Assembly: GCA_963706385.1 (NCBI GenBank)
Contig: OY970153.1
Coordinates: forward strand, 2,480,001 to 2,544,000
Direction: 5' to 3'
Origin: Poindextera sp963706385
GTDB taxonomy: Bacteria > Pseudomonadota > Alphaproteobacteria > Caulobacterales > Caulobacteraceae
Length of the DNA: 64,000 nucleotides
Below, piece by piece: positions 36,930 to 46,224 of the stretch. The first letter of the stretch is position 1. Every line of letters begins with the position of its first letter. A model generated the notes under the pieces. It had not been told where the DNA came from. It did not search any database and saw only the letters and a program-made list of their open reading frames with translations. A program made the position numbers and the translations under genes.

Positions 36930-38491
36930 GCGAGCATTTCGACGTCATCGTCGTCGGCAGCGGCGCCGGCGGCGCCACCCTGGCCCAGCGGCTGGCGCCC
37001 ACCGGCAAGCGCATCCTGATCCTGGAGCGCGGCGAGCACCTGCCGCGCGAGGCGGAGAACTGGGACCCCCAGAGCGTGTTCATCGACCACAAGTACCGCA
37101 CCAGGGAGCAGTGGTTCGACCGGCGCGGCAAGCCGTTCACCCCCAACACCCACTACTGGGTCGGCGGCAACACCAGCTTCTACGGCGCGGCCCTGATGCG
37201 GCTGCGCGAAAGCGATTTCGGCGAGGTGCGGCACGCCGGCGGCCTCTCGCCCGCCTGGCCGATCGATCTGTCCGACCTGGCGCCCTACTACGACGAGGCC
37301 GAACGGCTGTGGCGGGTGCACGGCCAGCGCGGGGTCGATCCGACCGAGCGCGGCGACGAGCCGGCCTACGCCTTCCCGCCGGTGCGCGACGATCCGGGCA
37401 TCGCGCGTCTGCGAAGCCATCTGCAAGGCCAGGGCTGGCGGCCGTTCGCCCTGCCGCTCGGCGTCGACCTGGACCAGGACCGGCCGCTGACCAGCGTCTG
37501 CATCCGCTGCAAGACCTGCGGCGGCTATCCCTGCCTGGTCAAGGCCAAGTCCGACGCGCGCAGCCTCGCGGTCGAGCCGCTGCTGGGCGAGGCCAACGTC
37601 ACCCTCCTGACCGGGCGCAAGGTCAGGCGGCTGGAGACCGACGCCGCCGGCCGCGCCGTCACGCAAGTGGTCTGCGAGACGGCCCAGGGCGAGGAGCGCT
37701 GGAGCGCCGACCTGGTGGTGCTGGCGGCCGGGACGGTCAACACCGCCTGCATCCTTCTGGGCTCGGCCAACGCGGCGCACCCGAACGGCCTGGCCAACGG
37801 CTCGGACCAGGTGGGGCGCAACTACGCCTTCCACACCCTGACCGCCATGGTCTCGCTGACCGCCGCGCCGGTCGAGACCAGCTTTCCCAAGACCCTGGCG
37901 GTGAACGATTTCTACCACCGCGATCCGCGCGGCGGGTTCGACTTCCCGATGGGGCACATCCAGCTCTTGGAATACATGTCGGGCAAGACCCTGGAGGGCC
38001 AGGTCTCCAACTTCCTGCCGCCGGCCCTGGCGCCGGACGTGTTCACCGACGCGGTGGCCCACCGGATCTTGAGCTTCCTGATCATCTCCGAGGATCTGCC
38101 GGATCCGGACAACCGCGTGCGTCTGCTGCCCGACGGGCGCATCAGCCTGGAATACCAGCACAACAATCTGGAAGGCCACGAGCGGTTGGTGAACACCCTG
38201 CACGCGGCGCTGGACGGTTTCGTCGACCACGCCCATCCGTTCTCGCAGCATCGGTTGGAGCTGGATTCGCTCTTGCCGCTCTACGGCACCGCCCACCAGC
38301 TCGGCGCCACCCGCTTCGGCGCCGATCCGGCCTCGTCGGTGCTCGACGTCAACTGCAAGGCGCACGAGCTGGACAACCTCTATGTGGTCGACTCCGGCTT
38401 CTTCGTCTCCTCAGCCGCGGTCAACCCCACCTTGACCATCGTCGCCAACGCCATGCGGGTGGGCGATGCGATCAAGGCGCGGCTGAGGTAG
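36926..38491 (+). CDS. GMC-family FAD oxidoreductase
   Basis: Protein of 521 residues from GTG 36926. The FAD motif VVGSGAGGATLAQRLAP is near residues 9-25, HYWVGGNTSFYGAALMRLRE near 75-94, and the C-terminal VDSGFFVSSAAVNPTLTIVANAMR closes the flavin site. GMC enzymes oxidise alcohols, sugars or sterols; the substrate here is unknown. It overlaps the SDR gene, suggesting consecutive oxidation steps. Confidence 0.9.
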   Translation: MSEHFDVIVVGSGAGGATLAQRLAPTGKRILILERGEHLPREAENWDPQSVFIDHKYRTREQWFDRRGKPFTPNTHYWVGGNTSFYGAALMRLRESDFGEVRHAGGLSPAWPIDLSDLAPYYDEAERLWRVHGQRGVDPTERGDEPAYAFPPVRDDPGIARLRSHLQGQGWRPFALPLGVDLDQDRPLTSVCIRCKTCGGYPCLVKAKSDARSLAVEPLLGEANVTLLTGRKVRRLETDAAGRAVTQVVCETAQGEERWSADLVVLAAGTVNTACILLGSANAAHPNGLANGSDQVGRNYAFHTLTAMVSLTAAPVETSFPKTLAVNDFYHRDPRGGFDFPMGHIQLLEYMSGKTLEGQVSNFLPPALAPDVFTDAVAHRILSFLIISEDLPDPDNRVRLLPDGRISLEYQHNNLEGHERLVNTLHAALDGFVDHAHPFSQHRLELDSLLPLYGTAHQLGATRFGADPASSVLDVNCKAHELDNLYVVDSGFFVSSAAVNPTLTIVANAMRVGDAIKARLR

Positions 38492-38493
38492 AC

Positions 38494-38534
38494 CATTTTC
38501 CGCCGAAGTGGTCGCCGGTTCGGCGAAGAAAATG
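38494..38534. repeat. 41-bp intergenic palindrome, copy A
   Basis: CATTTTCCGCCGAAGTGG, centre, then CCGGTTCGGCGAAGAAAATG. The outer CATTTTC/GAAAATG and inner CGCCGAA/TTCGGCG stems pair. It differs from 51838-51878 at two positions, and the following bases GTCTCACTTAAAGAC are also shared. It directly follows the GMC oxidoreductase stop. Confidence 0.85.
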
Positions 38535-38553
38535 GTCTCACTTAAAGACTTAC

Positions 38554-38589
38554 GAGCAAATTCCGATCCGATCAGATCGGAATTTGCTC
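38554..38589. repeat. perfect 15-bp inverted repeat adjoining palindrome A
   Basis: GAGCAAATTCCGATC, six bases, GATCGGAATTTGCTC: a perfect hairpin of 15 pairs beginning 20 bases after the 41-bp palindrome. There is no T-rich tail. It is probably a second dispersed palindrome family. The remaining bases 38590-38820 contain no recognisable gene. Confidence 0.85.
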
Positions 38590-38820
38590 TAGGCGGCGCG
38601 GTTCAACCGCTGGCGTCCGCCCCGCCTGACCGGCTCGGTTCCGAGGCTTGGCGAACGACGGGCTCGACCCGAGCCGGCCTGGTTTGCGCCCGCCCCCGCG
38701 AACGAATAGGCTTGGAATTTTCATCCGAATACGGATAGAAGTCCAGCCTGCCGATCTCGCGAATCACCCTGCGTGGCTTGCTCATATTGGATCGCGAAAG
38801 GACAAATGGAGGACTGGATC

Positions 38821-39213
38821 ATGAGCAATTCCGCGAACGACGCTGTGCTGGCCGTACTGGCCGAGCTCGAGGCGCAGGCCCTTAAGAAGGGCAAGAAGTC
38901 GATTGTGAAAGGCGTGCTGCGGCGCCTGCGCGACCGCGGCGCGAGCGCGCAACTGCTCGGCGAAATCTCCGCACTCAACGGCAAAAAGAGCAACGGCGCG
39001 GCGAGCGCCGCCACCAAGGCGAAGGCCGCTCCCAAGACCAAGACCCAGGCCCGAGCGAAGCGCGACGCGAGCGCGCTGAGCGCGTCCAAGGCCAAGGTTC
39101 AGCCGGAGTTCTCCGTCCCAGAACCCTTGAGGCGTCGCTTGCCGGCGCGGGCGTCTCGCGAAGACGATGCGCGCGTCTTGGAGCGGACCGGGACTTACCC
39201 CGCTAGGCGGTAG
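38821..39213 (+). CDS. hypothetical Lys/Ala-rich protein
   Basis: Protein of 130 residues from ATG 38821 with GGAGG 8 bases upstream; an ATG at 38773 is in frame. The first 55 residues form a helical, charged domain (LAELEAQALKKGKKSIVKGVLRR). Residues about 60-105 are low-complexity Ala/Lys (SAATKAKAAPKTKTQARAKR), like histone-H1-type tails, which suggests nucleic acid binding. Its 3' end overlaps the convergent MBL gene by 19 bases. No family recognised. Confidence 0.6.
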   Translation: MSNSANDAVLAVLAELEAQALKKGKKSIVKGVLRRLRDRGASAQLLGEISALNGKKSNGAASAATKAKAAPKTKTQARAKRDASALSASKAKVQPEFSVPEPLRRRLPARASREDDARVLERTGTYPARR

Positions 39214-40085
39214 ACGCTGTCGGGCCCCGGCTCGCCGTCGGTGGCCACCACGCCCTGGCGGGTCAGGTGGATCATGTGGGCCAGCACCGAATGGGCCGCG
39301 GCGGGGTGCAGGCGCGGATCGACCGCGGCGTACATCACCGGCACCATCTCGCCGATCCGCCCATGGCCGGCGGCGAGCTGGTCCAGGATCTGCCGCTCGC
39401 GCTCCAGCCGGTGGGCCTTGTAGGCGGCCAGGAACGACGCGACCTTGGTGACCGGCGGCCCGTGGGTCGGCCAGAGGGTGGAGAAACCGCGTCGGGCCAC
39501 CTTGTCCAGGCTGGCGTAATAGGCGCCCATGTCGCCGTCCGGCGGGCTGATCACCGTCGTCGACCAGCCCATCACGTGATCGCCGGAAAACAGCGCGTTC
39601 TCCTCCTTCAGCGCATAGCAGACGTGGTTGGAGGCGTGGCCGGGCGTGGTGATCGCCTCCAGCGTCCAGCCGGGTCCGGCGATGATCTGGCCGTCGGCCA
39701 CCACGATGTCCGGGCGGAAGGCGGCGTCGTGCGCCTCCTCCAGCCTCACCGCCGCCTCGTCCGCGCCCGGCGCGGCGCGGCCGTAGATGGTCGCCCCGGT
39801 CCGCGCGGCCAGCGGCCGGGCCAGGGGCGAATGATCCGAGTGGGTGTGGGTGGTCAGGATGGCCACGACCCGCTCGCCGTCCAGCGCCGCGGTCAGGGCT
39901 TCCAGGTGTTCGGCCAGGTCCGGCCCCGGGTCGATCACCGCCACCTCGCCCCGGCCCACGATATAGACCCCGGTGCCGGTGAAGGTGAACGGGCCGGGAT
40001 TGTTGGCCACCACCCGCCGGATCAGCGGCGAGACCTGGTCGACCCGGCCGTAGGCGAAGTCGATGTCGCGCACGAAGGCGATCAT
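39195..40085 (-). CDS. MBL-fold metallohydrolase
   Basis: Protein of 296 residues. The metal motif HTHSDHSPLA lies near residues 80-89, with further ligands in TTPGHASNH and FSGDHVMGW. The C-terminal winged-helix-like region (RLERERQILDQLAAGHGRIGEMVPVMY) resembles LACTB2/RNase-Z-like hydrolases. Substrate unknown. GGGAG precedes ATG 40085. Confidence 0.88.
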   Translation of the reverse strand: MIAFVRDIDFAYGRVDQVSPLIRRVVANNPGPFTFTGTGVYIVGRGEVAVIDPGPDLAEHLEALTAALDGERVVAILTTHTHSDHSPLARPLAARTGATIYGRAAPGADEAAVRLEEAHDAAFRPDIVVADGQIIAGPGWTLEAITTPGHASNHVCYALKEENALFSGDHVMGWSTTVISPPDGDMGAYYASLDKVARRGFSTLWPTHGPPVTKVASFLAAYKAHRLERERQILDQLAAGHGRIGEMVPVMYAAVDPRLHPAAAHSVLAHMIHLTRQGVVATDGEPGPDSVYRLAG

Positions 40086-40154
40086 GCCGTCGCTCCCGCC
40101 GGGCGGCGCGAAGCTTGCGCGGGGCCCGGGCGATGGGGCCTGGAAGGGTGGGGC

Positions 40155-40307
40155 ATGGTTGGCGATCTGGTCATCTTCGTTTCAAAACGATTGCAGCGCC
40201 CGGCGGCCGCGCTCCTGTGTATCATCGCGGCACAGCTTGTCGTGTCCTTGTCGGGCTGCCAGCCGGCCCCGACCGCGATGGCCGCGCGGGTCGTCATCGG
40301 CCGCTAG
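40155..40307 (+). CDS. possible small lipoprotein
   Basis: Reading frame of 50 residues with GGAAGG 8 bases before ATG. RPAAALLCIIAAQLVVSLSGC looks like a lipoprotein signal with Cys near residue 35, leaving a mature tail of only 16 residues. It ends overlapping the convergent DUF442 gene by 4 bases. The support is the ribosome site and lipobox only. Confidence 0.35.
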   Translation: MVGDLVIFVSKRLQRPAAALLCIIAAQLVVSLSGCQPAPTAMAARVVIGR

Positions 40308-40714
40308 ACCCCCAGCACCGGCGCGAGGTCGTAGCCGGCCGTCGCCCCGAGCCGCGCCAGCTCATCCCTCGACCGCGCCCCGGCCTGGGCCTGGCCCAGC
40401 GACCAGGTGACGATCGAGCGCGTGCCCGAGCGGCAGAAGGCCAGCACCGGGCCCTTGGCGGCCGCCACCGCCTCGGCCTGGGCGGCGATCTGGTCCGGCG
40501 CCGGCGCGCCGCGCACCGGATTGTAGAGGTAGCCCAGCCCCGCCGCCTTGGCAGCCGCCGCCATCGCCGCGCTGTCCGGCTGGTCCGGGGCCTCGCCGTC
40601 CGGCCGGTTGTTGATCACCAGCACATAGCCCTGGGCGGCGGCGGCGGCGATGTCCTCGGGGCTGATCTGGGGCGCGACGGCGAAAGTGTCCGTCACCCGG
40701 CGAAACTCGCTCAT
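40304..40714 (-). CDS. DUF442/TIGR01244 phosphatase-like protein
   Basis: Protein of 136 residues. VLINNRPDGEAPDQP and VLAFCRSGTRS are the family signatures; CRSGTRS is a Cys-x5-Arg catalytic loop as in tyrosine phosphatases and the N-terminal domain of beta-lactamase-hydrolase-like proteins, which act in sulfide metabolism. Catalytic Cys and Arg are present. A nearby MBL hydrolase gene (39195-40085) fits, since these two domains are fused in some relatives. Confidence 0.85.
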   Translation of the reverse strand: MSEFRRVTDTFAVAPQISPEDIAAAAAQGYVLVINNRPDGEAPDQPDSAAMAAAAKAAGLGYLYNPVRGAPAPDQIAAQAEAVAAAKGPVLAFCRSGTRSIVTWSLGQAQAGARSRDELARLGATAGYDLAPVLGV

Positions 40715-40830
40715 CGGCGATCCTGATCCCTGCGCTCGCGGCCCGTCCGCGGCTTCGTTGACAACATCGGGGGCGAATGAAAGTTTCGCAACCTCGCCGG
40801 CGCGTGATCCGGCCTTGCCGAGCCGTCTGG

Positions 40831-41748
40831 ATGATCCGTTTTCTTCTGCGCCGACTGCTGGTCGCGGTCCCGACGCTGTTCTTGGTCGTCACCATCGCCT
40901 TCTTCATGATGCGCGCCGCGCCGGGCAGCCCGTTCGAGACCTCGCGCAAGCTGCCGCCCGAGATCCTGAAGAACGTCGAGGCCAAGTTCCACATGGACAA
41001 GCCTCTGCCCGCGCAATACTTCGACTATCTGAGCGGCGCCGTCCGCGGCGATTTTGGCCCGTCGCTGAAGTATCGGGACAAGAGCGTGCTGCAGCTGGTC
41101 GGCGAGAGCTTCCCGACCAGCCTGACCATCGGCCTCTCGGCGCTGATCCTGTCCAGCATTCTGGGGGTGACACTCGGCGTGCTCGCGGCGCTGAGGCAGA
41201 ACCATGCGATCGACTATGCGGTGATGGGGGTCGCCATCACCGGCGTCTGCATCCCCAGTTTCGTGATCGCGCCGATCCTGCGCCTGATCTTCGCCTCCAA
41301 GCTGGGCTGGGCGCCGACCGGCGGCCTGAACGGCCCGGTCAGCCTGATCCTGCCCGTCGCCGTGCTCACCCTGCCGCAGGTCGCGGTCATTTCGCGCTTG
41401 ACCCGCGCCGGGATGATCGAGGTGCTGCGGTCCAACTATGTGCGCACCGCCCGCGCCAAGGGACTGTCCGAGGCCACGGTGGTCTTTCGCCACGCCCTGC
41501 GCGCGGCGCTGGCGCCGCTGGTCAGCTATCTCGGCCCGGCCAGCGCCGGGCTGATCACCGGCTCGCTGGTGGTGGAGCAGATCTTCGGCCTGCCGGGTCT
41601 GGGCAAGTTCTTCGTCACCAGCGCCCTGCAGCGCGACTACACCGTCGTCATGGGGGTGGTGATCCTCTACGCCAGCCTGATCATCCTGCTCAATCTGGCC
41701 TCGGACCTGATCCTGGCGGCGCTCGACCCCAGGGTGCGGATGTCGTGA
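40831..41748 (+). CDS. oligopeptide ABC transporter permease OppB-like
   Basis: Protein of 305 residues from ATG 40831 (MIRFLLRRLLVAVPTLFLV). The typical first helix with FFMMRAAPGSPF, the EAA-loop region RLTRAGMIEVLRSNYVRTARAKGLSE, and VVEQIFGLPGLGKFFV identify a DppB/OppB-type permease. It begins an importer run followed by oppC-like and oppA-like genes. Confidence 0.92.
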   Translation: MIRFLLRRLLVAVPTLFLVVTIAFFMMRAAPGSPFETSRKLPPEILKNVEAKFHMDKPLPAQYFDYLSGAVRGDFGPSLKYRDKSVLQLVGESFPTSLTIGLSALILSSILGVTLGVLAALRQNHAIDYAVMGVAITGVCIPSFVIAPILRLIFASKLGWAPTGGLNGPVSLILPVAVLTLPQVAVISRLTRAGMIEVLRSNYVRTARAKGLSEATVVFRHALRAALAPLVSYLGPASAGLITGSLVVEQIFGLPGLGKFFVTSALQRDYTVVMGVVILYASLIILLNLASDLILAALDPRVRMS

Positions 41749-42656
41749 AGGGGCTCGGCCTGACCTTCGGCTCGCGGCGCGGCGCCGCGACGATGGAGCA
41801 AGCCGCCCTCAAGGGCCGCAGCCTGTGGGACGACGCGCGCCGCCGGCTGCTGCGCAACCGCGCCGCGGTGATCGGGGCGACGGTTCTGGGACTGCTCGTC
41901 CTCGCCGCCGTGATCGGGCCCTATCTGACGGCCTACCGCTACGATGCGATCAACAAGGACGACGTCTGGGACGCGCCCCTGGTCGCCGGGCACCTGTTCG
42001 GCGCCGATTCGCTGGGCCGCGACCTCTTGGCTCGCCTGCTGATCGGCCTGCGCGTCTCGCTGGCCATCGGGGTGGTGGCCACCATGGTCTCGTTGGTCAT
42101 CGGCGTGACCTGGGGTGCGACCGCGGGCTTCCTGGGCGGGGTGGTCGACGAGGTGATGATGCGCTTCGTCGACGTGCTCTACGCCCTGCCGTTCATCTTC
42201 TTCGTCATCCTGCTGATGGTCACCTTCGGGCGGAACTTCATCCTGATGTTCGTCGCCATCGGCGCGGTGGAGTGGCTGACCATGTCGCGGATCGTGCGCG
42301 GCCAGACCCTGTCGTTGAAACAGAAGGAGTTCGTCGAGGCGGCGCGGGCGGCCGGGCTGTCGACCCGGGCGATCATCGCGCGCCACATCGTGCCGAACCT
42401 GCTGGGCCCGGTCGTGGTCTATGTCACCTTGACCATACCGGCGGTGATCCTGGCGGAAAGTTTTCTCAGCTTCCTCGGCATGGGGGTGCAGGAGCCGCTG
42501 ACCTCGCTGGGCACGCTGATCTCGGAAGGCGCCCGGGACATGGACCTGGCGCCCTGGGTGCTGATCTTTCCGTCGATCGTGATGGTCATCACCCTGATGT
42601 GCTTCAATTTCATCGGCGACGGCCTGCGCGACGCCATCGACCCGAAGGACCGGTAG
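41745..42656 (+). CDS. oligopeptide ABC transporter permease OppC-like
   Basis: Protein of 303 residues from GTG 41745, overlapping the upstream stop as GTGA. HLFGADSLGRDLLARLLIGLRVSL and the EAA loop KQKEFVEAARAAGLSTRAIIARHIVPN are hallmarks of OppC/DppC permeases, and LAESFLSFLGMGVQEP is the usual C-terminal helix. It forms the membrane channel with the OppB-like protein. Confidence 0.92.
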   Translation: MKGLGLTFGSRRGAATMEQAALKGRSLWDDARRRLLRNRAAVIGATVLGLLVLAAVIGPYLTAYRYDAINKDDVWDAPLVAGHLFGADSLGRDLLARLLIGLRVSLAIGVVATMVSLVIGVTWGATAGFLGGVVDEVMMRFVDVLYALPFIFFVILLMVTFGRNFILMFVAIGAVEWLTMSRIVRGQTLSLKQKEFVEAARAAGLSTRAIIARHIVPNLLGPVVVYVTLTIPAVILAESFLSFLGMGVQEPLTSLGTLISEGARDMDLAPWVLIFPSIVMVITLMCFNFIGDGLRDAIDPKDR

Positions 42657-42661
42657 GGCCG

Positions 42662-44311
42662 ATGCGGCGGGCGATCCGGACTTTCCTCGGCCTTGGCCTG
42701 ATGGCGCTGCTGGCGGCCTGCGGCCCGCAGAAGGCCGTCCGCTCGCCCTGCCCGGCCGGCCAGCTCTGCCTGGAGCTGGGCAACGGCTCGGAGCCGATCT
42801 CGCTGGATCCGCCGAAGACCACCGGAACCTGGGAGTCCCGCATCCTCGGCGACCTGTTCATGGGCCTGACCCAGGACGCGCCGGACGGCGGCGCGATTCC
42901 CGGCATGGCGAAGTCCTGGACCACCAGCCCCGACGGCAAGGTGTGGGTCTTTCACCTGCGCGAGGCGAAATGGTCCGACGGCGCGCCGGTGACGGCCGAC
43001 GACTTCGTGTTCTCGTTCCGCCGCCTGATGGATCCGAAGACGGCGTCGGAATACGCCTACCTGCTCTATTTCATCAGGAACGCCGAGCCGGTGAACGAGG
43101 GCAAGGCGCCGCCGGCGGCGCTGGGCGTGCGGGCGATCGATCCGCTGACCCTCGAGATCGACCTCGACCATCCGGCGGCCTATCTGCCGGAGATACTCAA
43201 GCACCAGATCACCTTCCCGGTTCCCAAGCACGTCGTCGAGCGCTGGGGCGATGACTGGCTCAAGCCGGAGCACTACGTCTCCAACGGGCCGTACAAGCTG
43301 GTGTTCTGGAAGCTCGGCGATCGCATCAAGGCGGTGCGCAACCCCTATTTCTACGACGCCAGGTCGGTCTGCATCGACCAGGTGGACTATTATCCGAGTT
43401 CGGACTCGGTCGCCGCCGAACGCCGGGTGCGGCGCGGCGAACTCGACGCCAACAGCGACATCCAGTCCAACCGCGTCGGCTTCCTGCGCCAGCCGGGACA
43501 GATGCCGGACTATGTGCGGACCCACACCTTCCTCGGGGTCTCCTATCTGGTGTTCAACACCAAGAGCCGGGAGGTTCCCCAGCTCGCGGACAAGCGCGTG
43601 CGCACGGCGCTCAGCATGGCCCTCGACCGGGATTTCATCACCGCCAAGCTGGACCGCGCCGGCGAGCCGTCCGCCTACGCCATGACGCCGCCGGGCGTGG
43701 CCAACTACCAAGCCGTCCCGCCGCCGGCCTGGGCGCGATGGCCGCTGGCCAGGCGTCAGGCCGAGGCCAGACGGTTGCTGGCCGCCGCCGGCTTCGGTCC
43801 CGGCCATCCGCTGAAGATCGAATACAAGCACGGCAACACACCGGGCGGCTCGCTGACGGCGCCGGCGATCCAGGCCGACTGGCGCGCCATCGGCGTCGAG
43901 ACCACGCTGGCCGAGGACGACACCCAGATTCTCTACCAGGACCTGCGCATCCGCAACTTCCAGGTCAGCAGCGCCGCCTGGATCGCCGACTACAACGACG
44001 CCACCAGCTTTCTCATGCTGGAGCAGTCGCATACCGGGGCGCAGAACTACGGCGACTACGACAATCCGGTCTACGACGCCCTGCTCGCCAAGGCCGACAA
44101 CGAGCCGGACGTCATGCGGCGGGCCGGCTACCTCGCCCAGGCCGAACGGATCATGATCAACGACGTCGCCGTCGCCCCGGTCGGCTTTCTGGTCAACAAG
44201 AACCTGGTGAACCCAAAGATCACCGGCTGGGTCGACAACCTGACCGACTGGCACCGCACGCGCTATCTCTGCATCAAGGGCCACCGCGCCGCCGCTCCGT
44301 TCGGCGGTTGA
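42662..44311 (+). CDS. oligopeptide-binding lipoprotein OppA-like
   Basis: Protein of 549 residues from ATG 42662. The lipobox LLAACG puts the lipidated Cys near residue 20. SBP_bac_5 features include LELGNGSEPISLDPPKTTG, FHLREAKWSDGAPVTADDFVFSFRRLMDP and VSNGPYKLVFWKLGD. It delivers peptides to the OppB/OppC permeases. No OppD or OppF ATPase follows; sppA on the other strand comes next. Confidence 0.92.
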   Translation: MRRAIRTFLGLGLMALLAACGPQKAVRSPCPAGQLCLELGNGSEPISLDPPKTTGTWESRILGDLFMGLTQDAPDGGAIPGMAKSWTTSPDGKVWVFHLREAKWSDGAPVTADDFVFSFRRLMDPKTASEYAYLLYFIRNAEPVNEGKAPPAALGVRAIDPLTLEIDLDHPAAYLPEILKHQITFPVPKHVVERWGDDWLKPEHYVSNGPYKLVFWKLGDRIKAVRNPYFYDARSVCIDQVDYYPSSDSVAAERRVRRGELDANSDIQSNRVGFLRQPGQMPDYVRTHTFLGVSYLVFNTKSREVPQLADKRVRTALSMALDRDFITAKLDRAGEPSAYAMTPPGVANYQAVPPPAWARWPLARRQAEARRLLAAAGFGPGHPLKIEYKHGNTPGGSLTAPAIQADWRAIGVETTLAEDDTQILYQDLRIRNFQVSSAAWIADYNDATSFLMLEQSHTGAQNYGDYDNPVYDALLAKADNEPDVMRRAGYLAQAERIMINDVAVAPVGFLVNKNLVNPKITGWVDNLTDWHRTRYLCIKGHRAAAPFGG

Positions 44312-44320
44312 GCGCGGGCC

Positions 44321-46090
44321 CTACAGCCTGGGCAGCGGCGCCAGCGCCAGGGCGCCCTGGCCGCGCAGGCGGGCGTCGTCGACCTGGCCGAGCATTGACT
44401 GGGCGCTCGGATCGCCCAGCGCCGCGTCGGCGGTCTCCAGCGCGCGCAGCGCGCTCTCGCTGATCCCGAACAGCCGTTGCAGCGCCTCGAGCGGCGAGGC
44501 CGCGCCGCTGAACGTCTTCAGCCGCACCGTCTGGCCCGAGAGGCCGGCCAGGGCCTTGGCCTTGTCCACCGCCTGATAGAAGCCGCCGACCTCGTCCACC
44601 AGGCCCAGCCGCTTGGCCTGGGCGCCGGTCCACACCCGGCCGCGGGCGATCTCGCGCACCCTGGACGCCGGCAGATGGCGGCCCTCGGCGACGCGGGCGA
44701 CGAAGCCGTCGTAGACCTTATCGATCTGGGCGGCGAAGGCGCTCTGCTGGCGCGGGGTGAACGGCTCGGAGGCGTTGTCGGCGCTGGCGTAGGGCCCGCC
44801 GACGCTGTTCTGCCTAAGGTCGACGCCGAAATGAGCCAGCGCCGGGCCGATCGCGAATTTGCCGCCGAACACTCCGATCGAGCCGGTCAGGGTGGTCGGC
44901 TCGGCGACGATGGCCGAGGCGCCCGAGGAAATCCAATACCCTCCTGAAGCGCCATAAGCCCCCATCGAGACCACCACCGGCTTCTTCGCCTTGGCCGCGC
45001 GCACGGCGGCCAGGATCTGTTCGGACGCGGTGTCCGAACCGCCCGGCGAATTCAGCCGCAGCACGATCGCCTTGACCTGCTTGTCGTCGGCGGCGGCGTA
45101 GAGGGCGTCGGCCACCGCGTCGGAATTGATCAGCCGCGAGCCGATGCCCGCGTCCGTCTGGCCGGTCATGATGTCGCCCTCGGCCTTGACCACGGCGACC
45201 ACCGGCCGGCCCGGCGGGCCGTCCAGGCTGGGCAGGCCGTCCAGATAGTCGCCGACGTCGACCAGCTTGGCGCCGGGTCCGGCGGCCTTCAGGGCGGCGT
45301 CCCGCGCCTCGCGCACCTGGCCGAGCCTGTCGATCAGATGCCGGCTCAGCGCCTGGCCGGCGTCATAGGGGCCGGCCTCGATCACCGCCTTCAGCGCGGC
45401 GGGCGTGATGTGGCGATCGGCCGCCGCGGCGGCGAGCGCGCTGTCGTAGATCGCGCCCATCCACGACAGCTCCCCCTGGCGGTGGGCCGCGGTGTAGTCG
45501 TCGTACAGGTAGCCGTTGATCGCGTTCTTGTACTCGTAGCGCTGCTCGAAGTCGGGCTTGACGCCGTACTTGTCGAACAGGCGCTTGAAGAAGACGTCCT
45601 GCACCGCCAGGCCGGTGGCCTGGAACGGCGCGCCCGGCTGCATCCACAGCTGGTCCGCCGCCGCGCCCAGCATGTAGGTCGAGGTGATCGCCCCGACGGG
45701 ATAGAGGCCCTGGCTGTGGACGATCACCGGCTTGTTGGCGGCGCGGAAGCGCAGGAAGGCCAGCCGCAGTTCGTCCGCCTCGCCCGGCGTCATCCCGCCT
45801 TCCGGCAGGCGCACGAACAGCGCCTTGATCCGCCCGTCGCTTTCGGCCCGGTGCAGGGCCTCGATCACGCCGGTCACCGCCAGCGACCGGCCGCCGAGCG
45901 CGGCGAAGGGGTTTTGCGGCTCCTGGTCGGTCAGCGCCTTGCGCAGGTCGAGCGACAGGACGGTGTTGGCGGCCGGAACCCCGGGATGGGCGGCGCCGGC
46001 GATCAGCATCAGGACCAGGAACGGCACGCCGATGAAGAACAGCGCGAGGCCGGCGAACACCCCGGCCATGGTCAGGAAAAACTGCTTCAT
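44321..46090 (-). CDS. sppA: signal peptide peptidase SppA, 67-kDa type
   Basis: Protein of 589 residues with an N-terminal membrane anchor (residues 5-35) and two tandem S49 domains. The catalytic Lys is in YEYKNAING (near residue 187) and the Ser in GASGGYW (near residue 384), as in the E. coli enzyme. It degrades cleaved signal peptides in the membrane. It is convergent with the oppA-like gene. Confidence 0.94.
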   Translation of the reverse strand: MKQFFLTMAGVFAGLALFFIGVPFLVLMLIAGAAHPGVPAANTVLSLDLRKALTDQEPQNPFAALGGRSLAVTGVIEALHRAESDGRIKALFVRLPEGGMTPGEADELRLAFLRFRAANKPVIVHSQGLYPVGAITSTYMLGAAADQLWMQPGAPFQATGLAVQDVFFKRLFDKYGVKPDFEQRYEYKNAINGYLYDDYTAAHRQGELSWMGAIYDSALAAAAADRHITPAALKAVIEAGPYDAGQALSRHLIDRLGQVREARDAALKAAGPGAKLVDVGDYLDGLPSLDGPPGRPVVAVVKAEGDIMTGQTDAGIGSRLINSDAVADALYAAADDKQVKAIVLRLNSPGGSDTASEQILAAVRAAKAKKPVVVSMGAYGASGGYWISSGASAIVAEPTTLTGSIGVFGGKFAIGPALAHFGVDLRQNSVGGPYASADNASEPFTPRQQSAFAAQIDKVYDGFVARVAEGRHLPASRVREIARGRVWTGAQAKRLGLVDEVGGFYQAVDKAKALAGLSGQTVRLKTFSGAASPLEALQRLFGISESALRALETADAALGDPSAQSMLGQVDDARLRGQGALALAPLPRL

Positions 46091-46224
46091 CGTCGAACCC
46101 GGACGCCAGATGAGGCGCTCACCCTAGCGCGCGGACGGGCAGGGTCAAAACCGGGTCGCGAAAACGGAACCGTTGAACACGTTCAAAATATGACTATAAT
46201 GATGGCCATAATCTGGAGAATACG

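Noticed and set aside
36578..38365. 595-residue open frame on the minus strand
   Set aside because: Antisense shadow of the SDR and GMC oxidoreductase genes.
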